DNA of 19,754 bases from Pseudomonadota bacterium (GCA_023423675.1 JAFAFD010000446.1:1-19754), one strand, 5' to 3'. Counted from the first letter of the stretch, positions 1 to 6,595 are shown. Numbers and translations are program-made. Notes: generated by a model not told the origin, from the letters alone.

Positions 1-43
1 CGGCTGCTGTTTGGCGAACGATGCAGGCGCGCTGCGCGCACCA

Positions 44-98
44 GCCGAGCGCAGGCTCGGCTCTACTGACTCATCCGCCGGGCATGGCCCGGCGCTAC
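44..98 (-). repeat. Tandem pair of GTAG-type palindromic repeats
   Basis: Read on the minus strand there are two hairpins, each starting with GTAG. The first (76-98) has 8-bp arms GCGCCGGGC-like at 76-83 and 87-94 around a 3-base loop. The second (44-66) has 7-bp arms GCCGAGC/GCTCGGC at 44-50 and 55-61. They lie just downstream of the stop of the ferredoxin-NADP reductase gene, so they may also protect or end its mRNA. The GTAG start, short GC-rich stem and intergenic site fit the SMAG/REP-like repeats known from Stenotrophomonas maltophilia; the family assignment is from memory. Confidence 0.75.
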
Positions 99-107
99 CG
101 AGGTGCC

Positions 108-887
108 TTACTTCTCGACGAAGGCGCGTTCGAACACGTAGTGGCCGGGCTGGCCGATACGCGGCGATACCTGGAAGCCACGCGCGTCGAGCACGGTGCG
201 CAGGTCGGCCAGCATCTGCGGGCTGCCGCAGATCATCGCGCGGTCGTTTTCCGGGCTCAGTTCCGGCAGGCCCAGGGTGCGCTGCATCTCGCCGCTTTCC
301 ATCAGCTGGGTCAGGCGGCCCTGGTTGGCGAACGGCTCGCGGGTGACGGCCGGGTAGTACAGCAGCTTGTCGCCGATCATCTCGCCGAGGAACTCGTGCT
401 CACGCAGTTCCTTCTCGAAGTAATCACGGTAGGCCAGGTCCTTCTCGTAGCGCACGCCGTGGCAGAGGATCACCTTCTCGAAGCGCTCGTAGGTTTCCGG
501 GTCCTTGATGACCGACAGCCACGGCGCCATGCCGGTGCCGGTACCCAGCAGGTACAGGTTCTTGCCCGGGTGCAGGTCGCTGATCAGCAGGGTGCCGGTG
601 GGCTTCTTGCCGACCAGCACCTTGTCGCCCGGCTTGATGTGCTGCAGGCGCGAGGTCAGCGGACCGTCCTGCACCTTGATGCTGAAGAACTCCAGGTGTT
701 CTTCCCAGTTGGCGCTGGCGATGGAGTATGCGCGCAGCAGCGGCCGCGCCTCGGTCTCCAGGCCGATCATCACGAACTGGCCGTTCTCGAAACGGAAGCC
801 GCTGTCGCGGGTGAGGGTGAAACTGAAGTAGGCATCGGTCCAGTGGCGGACCTCAAGCACCGTTTCGGCGCCGAAAGCGGAAGACAT
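108..887 (-). CDS. fpr: Ferredoxin--NADP reductase
   Basis: A 259-residue FAD enzyme that passes electrons between NADPH and ferredoxin or flavodoxin in the cytoplasm, supplying Fe-S cluster work and oxidative-stress defence. The FAD-binding RAYS motif is at residues 52-55, the NADP-binding GTGTGMAP at 115-122 and the CGSPQM motif at 220-225. The protein ends in FVEK, typical of the Pseudomonas/Azotobacter-type bacterial Fpr, and the length is normal. I chose the ATG at 887 because a -10-like TAGAAT lies at about 922-927 on the minus strand and would put the transcript start downstream of the alternative ATG at 923. That alternative would add 12 residues (MAGTNPLPECAP) unlike the family N-terminus. 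The gene stands alone behind two Fur-like operators. Function is secure; the start is probable. Confidence 0.93.
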   Translation of the reverse strand: MSSAFGAETVLEVRHWTDAYFSFTLTRDSGFRFENGQFVMIGLETEARPLLRAYSIASANWEEHLEFFSIKVQDGPLTSRLQHIKPGDKVLVGKKPTGTLLISDLHPGKNLYLLGTGTGMAPWLSVIKDPETYERFEKVILCHGVRYEKDLAYRDYFEKELREHEFLGEMIGDKLLYYPAVTREPFANQGRLTQLMESGEMQRTLGLPELSPENDRAMICGSPQMLADLRTVLDARGFQVSPRIGQPGHYVFERAFVEK

Positions 888-932
888 GGGGGCACATTCA
901 GGCAATGGATTCGTCCCCGCCATTCTACCTCA

Positions 933-976
933 AATGAGAGGGGTTCTCATTATCCGGAACGAGAGGCGTTCTCAGC
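933..976 (-). promoter_or_regulatory. Tandem Fur-like operators in the fpr promoter
   Basis: Two similar inverted repeats sit 25 bases apart between the ABC transporter stop and fpr. The first (933-951) is AATGAGA-N5-TCTCATT, a perfect 7-bp inverted repeat. The second (958-976) is AACGAGA-N5-TCTCAGC with the same 5-base spacer pattern. On the minus strand, 936-954 matches the classical 19-bp Fur box GATAATGATAATCATTATC at 14 of 19 positions by hand count. The first site overlaps the region between -35 and -10 of the predicted fpr promoter, so bound Fur would be expected to block transcription. Binding itself is inference. Confidence 0.6.
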
Positions 977-981
977 GCCGG

Positions 982-2835
982 TCAGCGATACCCGGCGGCC
1001 TGCAGTTCGAACAGCTCGGCGTAGCGGCCGCCCTGGGCCATCAGCTCCTCATGGGTGCCGCTGGCCTCCAGCCGGCCCTCGGCCAGCACCAGGATGCGGT
1101 CGGCCATGCGCACCGAGGAAAAACGGTGCGAGATCAGCACGGCGGTGCGCCGGTCGGCCAGTTCGCGGAAGCGCTGGAACACCTCGAATTCGGCGCGGGC
1201 GTCGAGCGCGGCGGTCGGTTCGTCGAGGATCATCACCTGCGCGTCGCGCATCCAGGCGCGGGCGATGGCGATCTTCTGCCACTGCCCGCCGGACAGGTCC
1301 ACGCCCTGCTTGAAGCGGCGGCCGATCAGCTGCTCGTAGCCGCCGGGCAGGGCATCGATCACCTCTTCGGCCATGCCCCGGCGCGCGGCATCGGCGATAC
1401 GCGCCTGGTCGGCCATCGCCTCCACCTGGCCGACGCCGATGTTCTCGCCGGCGGTGAGGTTGTAGCGCACGAAGTCCTGGAAGATCACGCCCAGGTTGGC
1501 GCGCAGGTCGTCCAGATCGTAGTCGCGCAGGTCGCGGCCATCGAGCAGGATGCGGCCTTCGTCCGGTTCGTACAGGCGCGCCAGCAGCTTCACCAGGGTG
1601 GTCTTGCCGGCGCCGTTCTCGCCCACCAGCGCCAGCACCTCACCGGCCTGCAGCTGGAAATCGAGGTGGCGCACCGCCCACTGCTCGGCATCGGGGTAAC
1701 GGAAGCCGACGTTCTCGAACACGAAGCCCTGCTGGATCGGCCGCGGCACGGCGACCGCGCCCTCGCGCGAATGGATTTCCGGTTCGATCTGGAAGAACGA
1801 ATACAGGTCGTCCAGGTACAGCGCCTGGCTGGCCACCTGCGAAAAGCCGATCAGCAGGCCTTCCAGCAGCTGGCGCAGGCGCAGGAAACTGCCGGCGAGG
1901 AAGGTCAGGTCGCCGATCGAGAAATCGCCGCGCACGGTGCGCCAGGCGATATAGGCGTAGGCGGTGTAGTAACCCAGCGTGCCCAGCGCGGCCAGCACCG
2001 TGCCCCAGAACGCGCGCCGCCGCGCCAGCGCCCGGTTGGCCAGGAACAGCGCTGCCGACAGCCGCCGGTAGCGCTCCACCAGGAAGCGGTGCAGGTTGAA
2101 GATCTTCACTTCCTTCGCCGTTTCCACGCTGGCGCCCAGCTGGCGCAGGTAGTCCAGCTGGCGCCGCTCGGGCGTCCACAGGAAGTTGAGGCTGTAGCCG
2201 GCCGCGTTGAAGTGCGATTCGCCGATGAAGGCCGGCACCAGTGCCAGCGCCAGCAGCAGGATCAGCCACGGCGCATAGACCAGCAGACCGACCGCCAGGC
2301 TGGCCACGGTGATCGCGTCCTGCACCTGGCCGAACAGCTGGCTCATCAGGTTCATCCGGCCCATGGTCTGGCGCCGCGCGCGGTCCAGCTTGTCCTGCAG
2401 GTCGGGGTCTTCGAAGTCCTCCAGGTCCAGCGTGGCGGCGTGTTCCATCAGGCGCACGCTGGTGGCGTTGGCGAACAGTTCCGACAGCAGCGCATCTGCA
2501 TAGCTGACCAGCCGGCCGAGCAGGTCGGAGGCGATGGCCAGGCCGAATTCCAGCGCCAGCAGGCCCAGCAGCGGATTCAACAGGCCACTGGACAGCGCCT
2601 CGCCCAGCGGTGGGAAGCCGGCCCCGTGCTGGCTCAGGTGCAGCGCGGTATCGATGATGAGCTTGCCCACGTACAGCATCGCCACCGGCAGCAGTGCGCG
2701 GATCAGGCGCAGGCCGAGGCTGGTGACGGTCAGCGCAGGGCTGGTCTGCCACACCTGGCGCAGGAACGGCGGCAGGTTGCGCATCGCCTTGAAGCGCTGG
2801 CGCAGGCTGGGTTTCTTTTCGGGGGCAGGAGGCAT
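982..2835 (-). CDS. ABC exporter half-transporter (fused membrane and ATPase domains)
   Basis: A 617-residue protein with an N-terminal ABC-exporter membrane domain (about residues 30-345, several hydrophobic spans such as 33-62, 84-106, 173-205 and 276-298) and a C-terminal nucleotide-binding domain (about 372-610). The ATPase motifs are complete: Walker A GENGAGKT (405-412), Q-loop Q453, signature LSGGQ (514-518), Walker B VMILDEP (534-540) with catalytic Glu539, and H-loop His570. It should therefore act as an active homodimeric exporter in the inner membrane. No substrate can be assigned: no peptidase domain, accessory membrane-fusion protein or precursor peptide is nearby. It lies upstream of fpr on the same strand, but the tandem Fur-like sites between them argue for separate transcription of fpr. 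No strong Shine-Dalgarno sequence is visible before the chosen ATG. Confidence 0.9.
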   Translation of the reverse strand: MPPAPEKKPSLRQRFKAMRNLPPFLRQVWQTSPALTVTSLGLRLIRALLPVAMLYVGKLIIDTALHLSQHGAGFPPLGEALSSGLLNPLLGLLALEFGLAIASDLLGRLVSYADALLSELFANATSVRLMEHAATLDLEDFEDPDLQDKLDRARRQTMGRMNLMSQLFGQVQDAITVASLAVGLLVYAPWLILLLALALVPAFIGESHFNAAGYSLNFLWTPERRQLDYLRQLGASVETAKEVKIFNLHRFLVERYRRLSAALFLANRALARRRAFWGTVLAALGTLGYYTAYAYIAWRTVRGDFSIGDLTFLAGSFLRLRQLLEGLLIGFSQVASQALYLDDLYSFFQIEPEIHSREGAVAVPRPIQQGFVFENVGFRYPDAEQWAVRHLDFQLQAGEVLALVGENGAGKTTLVKLLARLYEPDEGRILLDGRDLRDYDLDDLRANLGVIFQDFVRYNLTAGENIGVGQVEAMADQARIADAARRGMAEEVIDALPGGYEQLIGRRFKQGVDLSGGQWQKIAIARAWMRDAQVMILDEPTAALDARAEFEVFQRFRELADRRTAVLISHRFSSVRMADRILVLAEGRLEASGTHEELMAQGGRYAELFELQAAGYR

Positions 2836-2867
2836 GCCGCCATTGTGCGCGCGTAATGCGTGGAGAG

Positions 2868-2906
2868 GGGGTCAGATCCCTTTGCAGCGCAAAGGGCTCT
2901 GACCCC
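2868..2906. repeat. GGGGTCAGAGCC palindromic repeat, copy 1
   Basis: A 39-base palindrome with 18-base arms (2868-2885 and 2889-2906) that pair at 17 of 18 positions around a 3-base loop. It begins GGGGTCAGATCCC and ends GGGCTCTGACCCC. It lies in the 240-base gap between the decarboxylase gene and the ABC transporter, about 33 bases upstream of the transporter start. It is the first of three copies in this window. Confidence 0.8.
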
Positions 2907-2919
2907 ACCACCGCGCTTC

Positions 2920-2958
2920 GGGGTCAGAGCCCTTCGCCATGCGAAGGGATCCGACCCC
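2920..2958. repeat. GGGGTCAGAGCC palindromic repeat, copy 2
   Basis: A second 39-base palindrome, 13 bases after copy 1. The arms at 2920-2937 and 2941-2958 pair at 16 of 18 positions around the loop CAT. It starts GGGGTCAGAGCCC and ends GGGATCCGACCCC. Its asymmetric arm variants (CAGAG on one side, ATCCG on the other) are in the opposite order to those of copy 1, so the two copies form a head-to-head pair that could fold into one larger structure. The rest of the gap (2959-3075) shows only a small hairpin, TCCAAG/CTTGGA, at about 2962-2978. Confidence 0.8.
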
Positions 2959-3075
2959 TCATCCAAGCGTGCCTTGGACCCACCCTGCCAACCCACGGAG
3001 AGCCAACGGTTGACGTTGCCCTTGCTCCGGCAGTCGCCTCTGCGGGCGCCGGGCGCAGCCCGGCCAGAAAACCCC

Positions 3076-3525
3076 TTACGGCAGCGGCGGCAGCAGCCCT
3101 GCACCCAGCCGGTTCCAGGCATTGATCACCGCGACGCCCATGCTCAGGTCACTGATGCCCTTCTCATCGAAGTGCGGCGCCAGTGCATCGAATGCCGCCT
3201 GCGACGGCGCGCCCTCGGTCAGCCGGGTCAGGGCCTCGGCCCAGCCCAGCGCGGCACGTTCGCGTGCATCGAAGAAACGGCTTTCGTGCCACGCCGGCAG
3301 CGTGTCCAGCTTGCGCGGCTCGATGCCGCCCTTGCGCAGCGCGGTGCCGTGCATGTCCATGCAGTAGCCGCAGCCATTGAGCTGGGACACGCGCAGGAAC
3401 AGCAGTTCCATCAGCGTCGGGTCGATCGAACTGTCATGCACCGCCTTGCTGGTGGCCAGCAGGCCCTTGAACGCATCAGCGGCCAGGCGGGTATAGGGGA
3501 CGCGGGGAGAGGCATGGTCGGACAT
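3076..3525 (-). CDS. Carboxymuconolactone decarboxylase family (AhpD-like) protein
   Basis: A 149-residue all-alpha protein of the carboxymuconolactone decarboxylase/AhpD family. Members with a CXXC pair act as thiol-disulfide partners in peroxide or alkylhydroperoxide reduction. The motif is complete: Glu40, then CGYC with Cys52 and Cys55, then His59. The start at 3525 (MSDHAS) is preceded by GGAG seven bases away; the ATG at 3546 would add seven residues and is less well placed. It is 36 bases downstream of the ECF41-type sigma gene on the same strand. CMD proteins are the classical neighbours and targets of ECF41 sigma factors. A matching promoter lies inside the sigma gene just upstream. 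The in-vivo substrate is unknown. Confidence 0.9.
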   Translation of the reverse strand: MSDHASPRVPYTRLAADAFKGLLATSKAVHDSSIDPTLMELLFLRVSQLNGCGYCMDMHGTALRKGGIEPRKLDTLPAWHESRFFDARERAALGWAEALTRLTEGAPSQAAFDALAPHFDEKGISDLSMGVAVINAWNRLGAGLLPPLP

Positions 3526-3561
3526 TTTCAGCTCCACGACGGCCACGGTGGCCGTCTTTCA

Positions 3562-4458
3562 CTACAAGGACGCCGTGCCGTCCGGGTTCGTGACACGCCC
3601 GCGCAGTTTTTCCGGATTGAGCACGCTGTACACGTTGGCGATGCGGCCCCCGGCCACCTCGATGGTGGTCACCGAGTGCAGCTGGTCGCCGAGGAAGCGC
3701 AGGATCGCCGGCTCGCCATTGACCCAGCCCAGCTGCGCGGTGTGGCCCAGGCCGCGGCGCGCGATGGCCCAGAACAGGCGGCCGATGCGTTCGGCGCCCA
3801 GCAGCGGGCGCACCGCCGCGGTGACCACGCCGCCGCCATCGGACACCAGCCGTGCGTTGGCATGCAGCAGCGCCTGGATGGCCTCGCTGTCGCCACGCTG
3901 GGTGGCGTCCATGAAGCGCGCCAGCAGCTGCCGGTGCTGGCCGGTATCGGCGTTGAAGCGCGGCCGGCCCGCCTGCAGGCGCTGCTTCGCCCGGTGCACC
4001 AGCTGGCGGCAGTTGGCCTCGGTCAGGCCGAGCAGCGCGGCGATCTGCCGGTAGTCGTGGTCGAAGGCCTCCTTCAGCAGGAAGGCGGCGCGTTCCTCCG
4101 GGCCCAGCTGCTCCAGCAGGGTCAGGAAGGCCACCGAGACCTCGTCGGCGCGGGCATGGGCCACCGCCGGGTCGCTGGCCGGTTCTGCGGCCAGGCTGAT
4201 CTCCAGCGGTTCAGCCAGCCACGGGCCGACGTAGTGGACCCGCTCGCGCCGGGCCGCGCGCAGCCGGTCCAGCCCCAGCCGGGTGGTGGTGGTGACCAGC
4301 CAGGCTTCGGGGTCGCGCACGGCGGCCGGATCGGCGCCGGACCAGCGCAGCCAGGCATCCTGGACCACGTCCTCGGCATCGCTGCGGCTGCCCAGCAGGC
4401 GGTAGGCCAGCGCCATCAGGCGCGGGCGGTGGGTCTGGAAGGCGGATTCAGTGTTCAT
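3562..4458 (-). CDS. sigJ: ECF41-group RNA polymerase sigma factor (SigJ-like)
   Basis: A 298-residue extracytoplasmic-function sigma factor with a fused regulatory domain. Region 2 spans about residues 8-75 (GSRSDAEDVVQDAW is the core-binding helix) and region 4 about 110-158 (helix-turn-helix DYRQIAALLGLTEANCRQ). A SnoaL-like C-terminal domain spans about 170-290. Three marks of the ECF41 group are seen: WLAEP at 80-84 (WLPEP in the group), DGGG at 197-200, and NPEKL at 281-285 (NPDKL in the group). In ECF41 the C-terminal domain replaces an anti-sigma factor and both holds back and enables activity. The start is unusual: no Shine-Dalgarno, and an ECF41-type -10 element ends nine bases before the ATG, so the mRNA may be leaderless. 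The inducing signal is unknown. Confidence 0.92.
   Translation of the reverse strand: MNTESAFQTHRPRLMALAYRLLGSRSDAEDVVQDAWLRWSGADPAAVRDPEAWLVTTTTRLGLDRLRAARRERVHYVGPWLAEPLEISLAAEPASDPAVAHARADEVSVAFLTLLEQLGPEERAAFLLKEAFDHDYRQIAALLGLTEANCRQLVHRAKQRLQAGRPRFNADTGQHRQLLARFMDATQRGDSEAIQALLHANARLVSDGGGVVTAAVRPLLGAERIGRLFWAIARRGLGHTAQLGWVNGEPAILRFLGDQLHSVTTIEVAGGRIANVYSVLNPEKLRGRVTNPDGTASL
3569..3595 (-). promoter_or_regulatory. ECF41-type promoter inside sigJ, driving the decarboxylase gene
   Basis: On the minus strand TGTCACG (3589-3595) is followed by exactly 16 bases and then CGTC (3569-3572). This fits the ECF41 target consensus as I recall it (-35 TGTCACA, -10 CGTC). It overlaps the last codons of the sigma gene and ends 44 bases before the decarboxylase start at 3525, leaving a leader of roughly 35 bases. 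The same element with identical spacing occurs in front of the sigma gene. Confidence 0.7.
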
Positions 4459-4467
4459 GTCGACCAG

Positions 4468-4494
4468 GACGCCGGGGAGGGAGCAAGCGTGACA
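4468..4494 (-). promoter_or_regulatory. ECF41-type autoregulatory promoter of sigJ
   Basis: On the minus strand TGTCACG (4488-4494) is followed by 16 bases and CGTC (4468-4471). The -35 heptamer, spacer length and -10 tetramer are identical to the copy before the decarboxylase gene, while the spacer bases differ. The -10 ends nine bases before the sigJ ATG, so transcription would begin at or next to the start codon. Autoregulation by SigJ is inferred from the match. Confidence 0.7.
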
Positions 4495-4502
4495 TGGAGG
4501 GT

Positions 4503-4535
4503 GGGGTCAGAGCCCCCTGCAGGGGATCCGACCCC
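4503..4535. repeat. GGGGTCAGAGCC palindromic repeat, copy 3
   Basis: A shorter 33-base copy with arms at 4503-4516 and 4522-4535 around loop CTGCA. It starts GGGGTCAGAGCCCC and ends GGGGATCCGACCCC. It lies between the divergent sigJ and fumarase genes, eight bases beyond the sigJ -35 element. Together with copies 1 and 2 it brackets the sigJ-decarboxylase unit. Confidence 0.75.
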
Positions 4536-4566
4536 ATGATTGTGATCCTGCGGGCGGGGGAGGGGG

Positions 4567-4572
4567 TAAAAT
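4567..4572 (+). promoter_or_regulatory. Candidate -10 element of the fumarase gene
   Basis: TAAAAT at 4567-4572 matches TATAAT at five of six positions. It would start the transcript near 4580, leaving a leader of about 36 bases before the GTG at 4616. No convincing -35 lies 16-18 bases upstream, where the sequence is a run of G. The same bases include the alternative ATG at 4571, so the two readings compete. Confidence 0.35.
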
Positions 4573-4615
4573 GGGGGATTACCCCCCCCGCCAGCCTCGA
4601 GCAAGCGAGCAAGCC

Positions 4616-6133
4616 GTGACATCGATCAAGCAGGAAGACCTCATCCAGTCCATCGCCGACGCGCTGCAGTACATCTCGTACTACCACCCGGTCGACTACA
4701 TCAAGAACCTCGCCGCCGCCTACGAGCGCGAGGAGTCGCCGGCCGCGAAGGAAGCGATGGCCCAGATCCTGATCAATTCGCGGATGTGCGCCGAAGGCCA
4801 CCGTCCGATCTGCCAGGACACCGGCATCGTCACCGTGTTCCTGGAAATCGGCATGGACGTGCGCTGGGACGACGCGACCATGGGCGTGGAAGACATGGCC
4901 AACGAAGGCGTGCGCCGCGCCTACCTGCACCCGGACAACAAGCTGCGCGCCTCGGTGCTGGCCGATCCGGCTGGCAAGCGCACCAACACCAAGGACAACA
5001 CCCCGGGCGTGGTCAACGTCAAGGTGGTGCCGGGCAACACCGTCGACGTCATCGTCGCCGCCAAGGGTGGTGGTTCGGAAGCCAAGACCAAGTTCGCCAT
5101 GCTCAACCCGTCCGACTCGATCGTCGACTGGGTGCTGAAGACCGTGCCGACCATGGGCGCCGGCTGGTGCCCGCCGGGCATGCTCGGCATCGGCATCGGT
5201 GGTACCGCTGAAAAGGCGATGCTGCTGGCCAAGGAAGCGCTGATGGAACCGATCGACATCACCGATCTGCAGGCCCGTGGTGCATCCAATCGCATCGAAG
5301 AGCTGCGCCTGGAGCTGTACGAGAAGGTCAACGCGCTGGGCATCGGCGCGCAGGGCCTGGGTGGCCTGACCACCGTGCTCGACATCAAGATCAACGATTA
5401 CCCGACCCACGCGGCCAACCTGCGGGTGGCGATGATCCCGAACTGCGCGGCGACCCGCCATGCGCACTTCACCCTGGATGGCAGCGGCCCGGTGATGCTG
5501 GACCCGCCGTCGCTGGAAGACTGGCCGAAGCTGACCTACGACGCGTCCAAGGGCACCCGCGTGGACCTGGACACGATCACGCCGGAAGACGTGGCCAACT
5601 GGAAGCCGGGCCAGACCCTGCTGCTCAACGGCAAGCTGCTGACCGGCCGCGACGCCGCGCACAAGCGCATGGTCGACATGCTCAACAAGGGCGAGGAACT
5701 GCCGGTCGACCTGAAGGGTCGCTTCATCTACTACGTCGGTCCGGTTGATCCGGTGCGCGACGAAGTGGTGGGCCCGGCCGGCCCGACCACCGCCACCCGC
5801 ATGGACAAGTTCACCGAGCAGGTGCTGGCACAGACCGGCCTGCTGGGCATGGTCGGCAAGGCCGAGCGCGGCCCGGCCGCCATCGAGGCCATCAAGAAGC
5901 ACAAGTCGGCCTACCTGATGGCCGTCGGTGGTTCGGCCTACCTGGTGTCCAAGGCGATCAAGGCGGCGAAGGGGGGCGCGTTCGAGGATCTGGGCATGGA
6001 GGCGATCCACGAGTTCACGGTGGAAGACATGCCGGTGACCGTGGCGGTCGATTCCACCGGCGAATCGGTGCACAAGACCGGTCCGCGCGAATGGCAGGCC
6101 CGCATCGGCAAGATTCCGGTGGTGGTGGAGTAA
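4616..6133 (+). CDS. fumA: Class I fumarate hydratase (4Fe-4S)
   Basis: A 505-residue oxygen-sensitive enzyme of the TCA cycle that interconverts fumarate and malate in the cytoplasm. N-terminal (alpha) and C-terminal (beta) domains are joined in one chain, as in E. coli FumA/B. Counting from the GTG start, the three cluster cysteines are Cys66 (RPICQDTG), Cys185 (GAGWCPPG) and Cys277 (IPNCAATRH). Catalytic-domain motifs include GGGSEAKT and, in the beta part, VGPAGPTTATRMD. I prefer GTG at 4616 (MTSIKQED) because homology should begin there. The ATG at 4571 has a good purine-rich sequence upstream (GGAGGGGG) but adds 15 residues unlike the family and reads through a run of eight C. It is divergent from sigJ and ends in a strong terminator. 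Confidence 0.93.
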   Translation: MTSIKQEDLIQSIADALQYISYYHPVDYIKNLAAAYEREESPAAKEAMAQILINSRMCAEGHRPICQDTGIVTVFLEIGMDVRWDDATMGVEDMANEGVRRAYLHPDNKLRASVLADPAGKRTNTKDNTPGVVNVKVVPGNTVDVIVAAKGGGSEAKTKFAMLNPSDSIVDWVLKTVPTMGAGWCPPGMLGIGIGGTAEKAMLLAKEALMEPIDITDLQARGASNRIEELRLELYEKVNALGIGAQGLGGLTTVLDIKINDYPTHAANLRVAMIPNCAATRHAHFTLDGSGPVMLDPPSLEDWPKLTYDASKGTRVDLDTITPEDVANWKPGQTLLLNGKLLTGRDAAHKRMVDMLNKGEELPVDLKGRFIYYVGPVDPVRDEVVGPAGPTTATRMDKFTEQVLAQTGLLGMVGKAERGPAAIEAIKKHKSAYLMAVGGSAYLVSKAIKAAKGGAFEDLGMEAIHEFTVEDMPVTVAVDSTGESVHKTGPREWQARIGKIPVVVE

Positions 6134-6153
6134 GCCCCACCGGTTGCAGGAAA

Positions 6154-6178
6154 GCGGCGCCGCAGGGCGCCGTTTTTC
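6154..6178 (+). terminator. Rho-independent terminator after fumarase
   Basis: A 7-bp stem CGGCGCC/GGCGCCG (6155-6161 and 6166-6172) with loop GCAG is followed directly by TTTTT. It starts 20 bases after the fumarase stop and separates that gene from the lipoprotein gene downstream. Confidence 0.85.
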
Positions 6179-6251
6179 GTTTGACGCCGCACGAAGGTTG
6201 GCACTGCTACGCTTCGCTGGGTTTTCCGATGTATTGAACAGGGAGTGTCCA

Positions 6252-6584
6252 ATGTCATTGTTTCGATGCCTTGCGCTGTTGTGTGTTGTTTCCCTCGCCG
6301 CCTGCAGCAGCAGCGGCGATCTGTACGACGGCGCACCCGGCAACAACGCCAGCGCGCAATGTGTGATGGCGTGCCAGCAGTACCGCAATGCCTGCCTGGC
6401 CCGCTCCGATTCGGACCGTCGCTCGACCTGCGATGCGCAGGCGGCGAGCAAGTGCGACCGGATCAAGGATGACGAGATGCGCCGCTCCTGCATGTCGCAG
6501 GCGCAGGCCTGCATGGACCAGTCGCCGTTGATCAGCTGCAGCCAGGACGCCGACAGCTGCATGGCCTCCTGCGGCGGTGGCTGA
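6252..6584 (+). CDS. Small cysteine-rich lipoprotein, function unknown
   Basis: A 110-residue protein with a lipoprotein signal: hydrophobic residues 7-17 and lipobox LAAC, with Cys18 as the lipidation site. The mature part has ten further cysteines at 37, 41, 48, 60, 68, 80, 87, 96, 103 and 107, spaced 3-6-11-7-11-6-8-6-3, which is nearly mirror-symmetric. An even number of Cys in an exported protein suggests up to five disulfides made by Dsb enzymes; metal binding is possible too. There is no CXXCH, so it is not a c-type cytochrome. The ATG at 6252 is preceded by GGGAG. An extended -10-like TGCTACGCT lies at about 6205-6213. I do not recognise the family. Confidence 0.85.
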   Translation: MSLFRCLALLCVVSLAACSSSGDLYDGAPGNNASAQCVMACQQYRNACLARSDSDRRSTCDAQAASKCDRIKDDEMRRSCMSQAQACMDQSPLISCSQDADSCMASCGGG

Positions 6585-6595
6585 GCCGTTGGGCG

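Noticed and set aside
886..2856. 656-codon open frame on the plus strand opposite the ABC transporter
   Set aside because: Shadow of the transporter, whose Walker, signature and H-loop motifs are intact. The Gln/His/Val-rich product is typical of antisense reading in GC-rich DNA.
3076..4458. Reading the sigJ-decarboxylase unit as an acquired genomic island
   Set aside because: Codon and base use look like the neighbours and there is no integrase, direct repeat pair or tRNA edge. The bracketing palindromes alone do not show transfer.
6196..6214. Possible sigma-54 promoter (TTGGCAC...GC) before the lipoprotein gene
   Set aside because: The spacing between GG and GC is nine bases instead of the required ten, and the downstream element is CGCTT, not TTGC-like.
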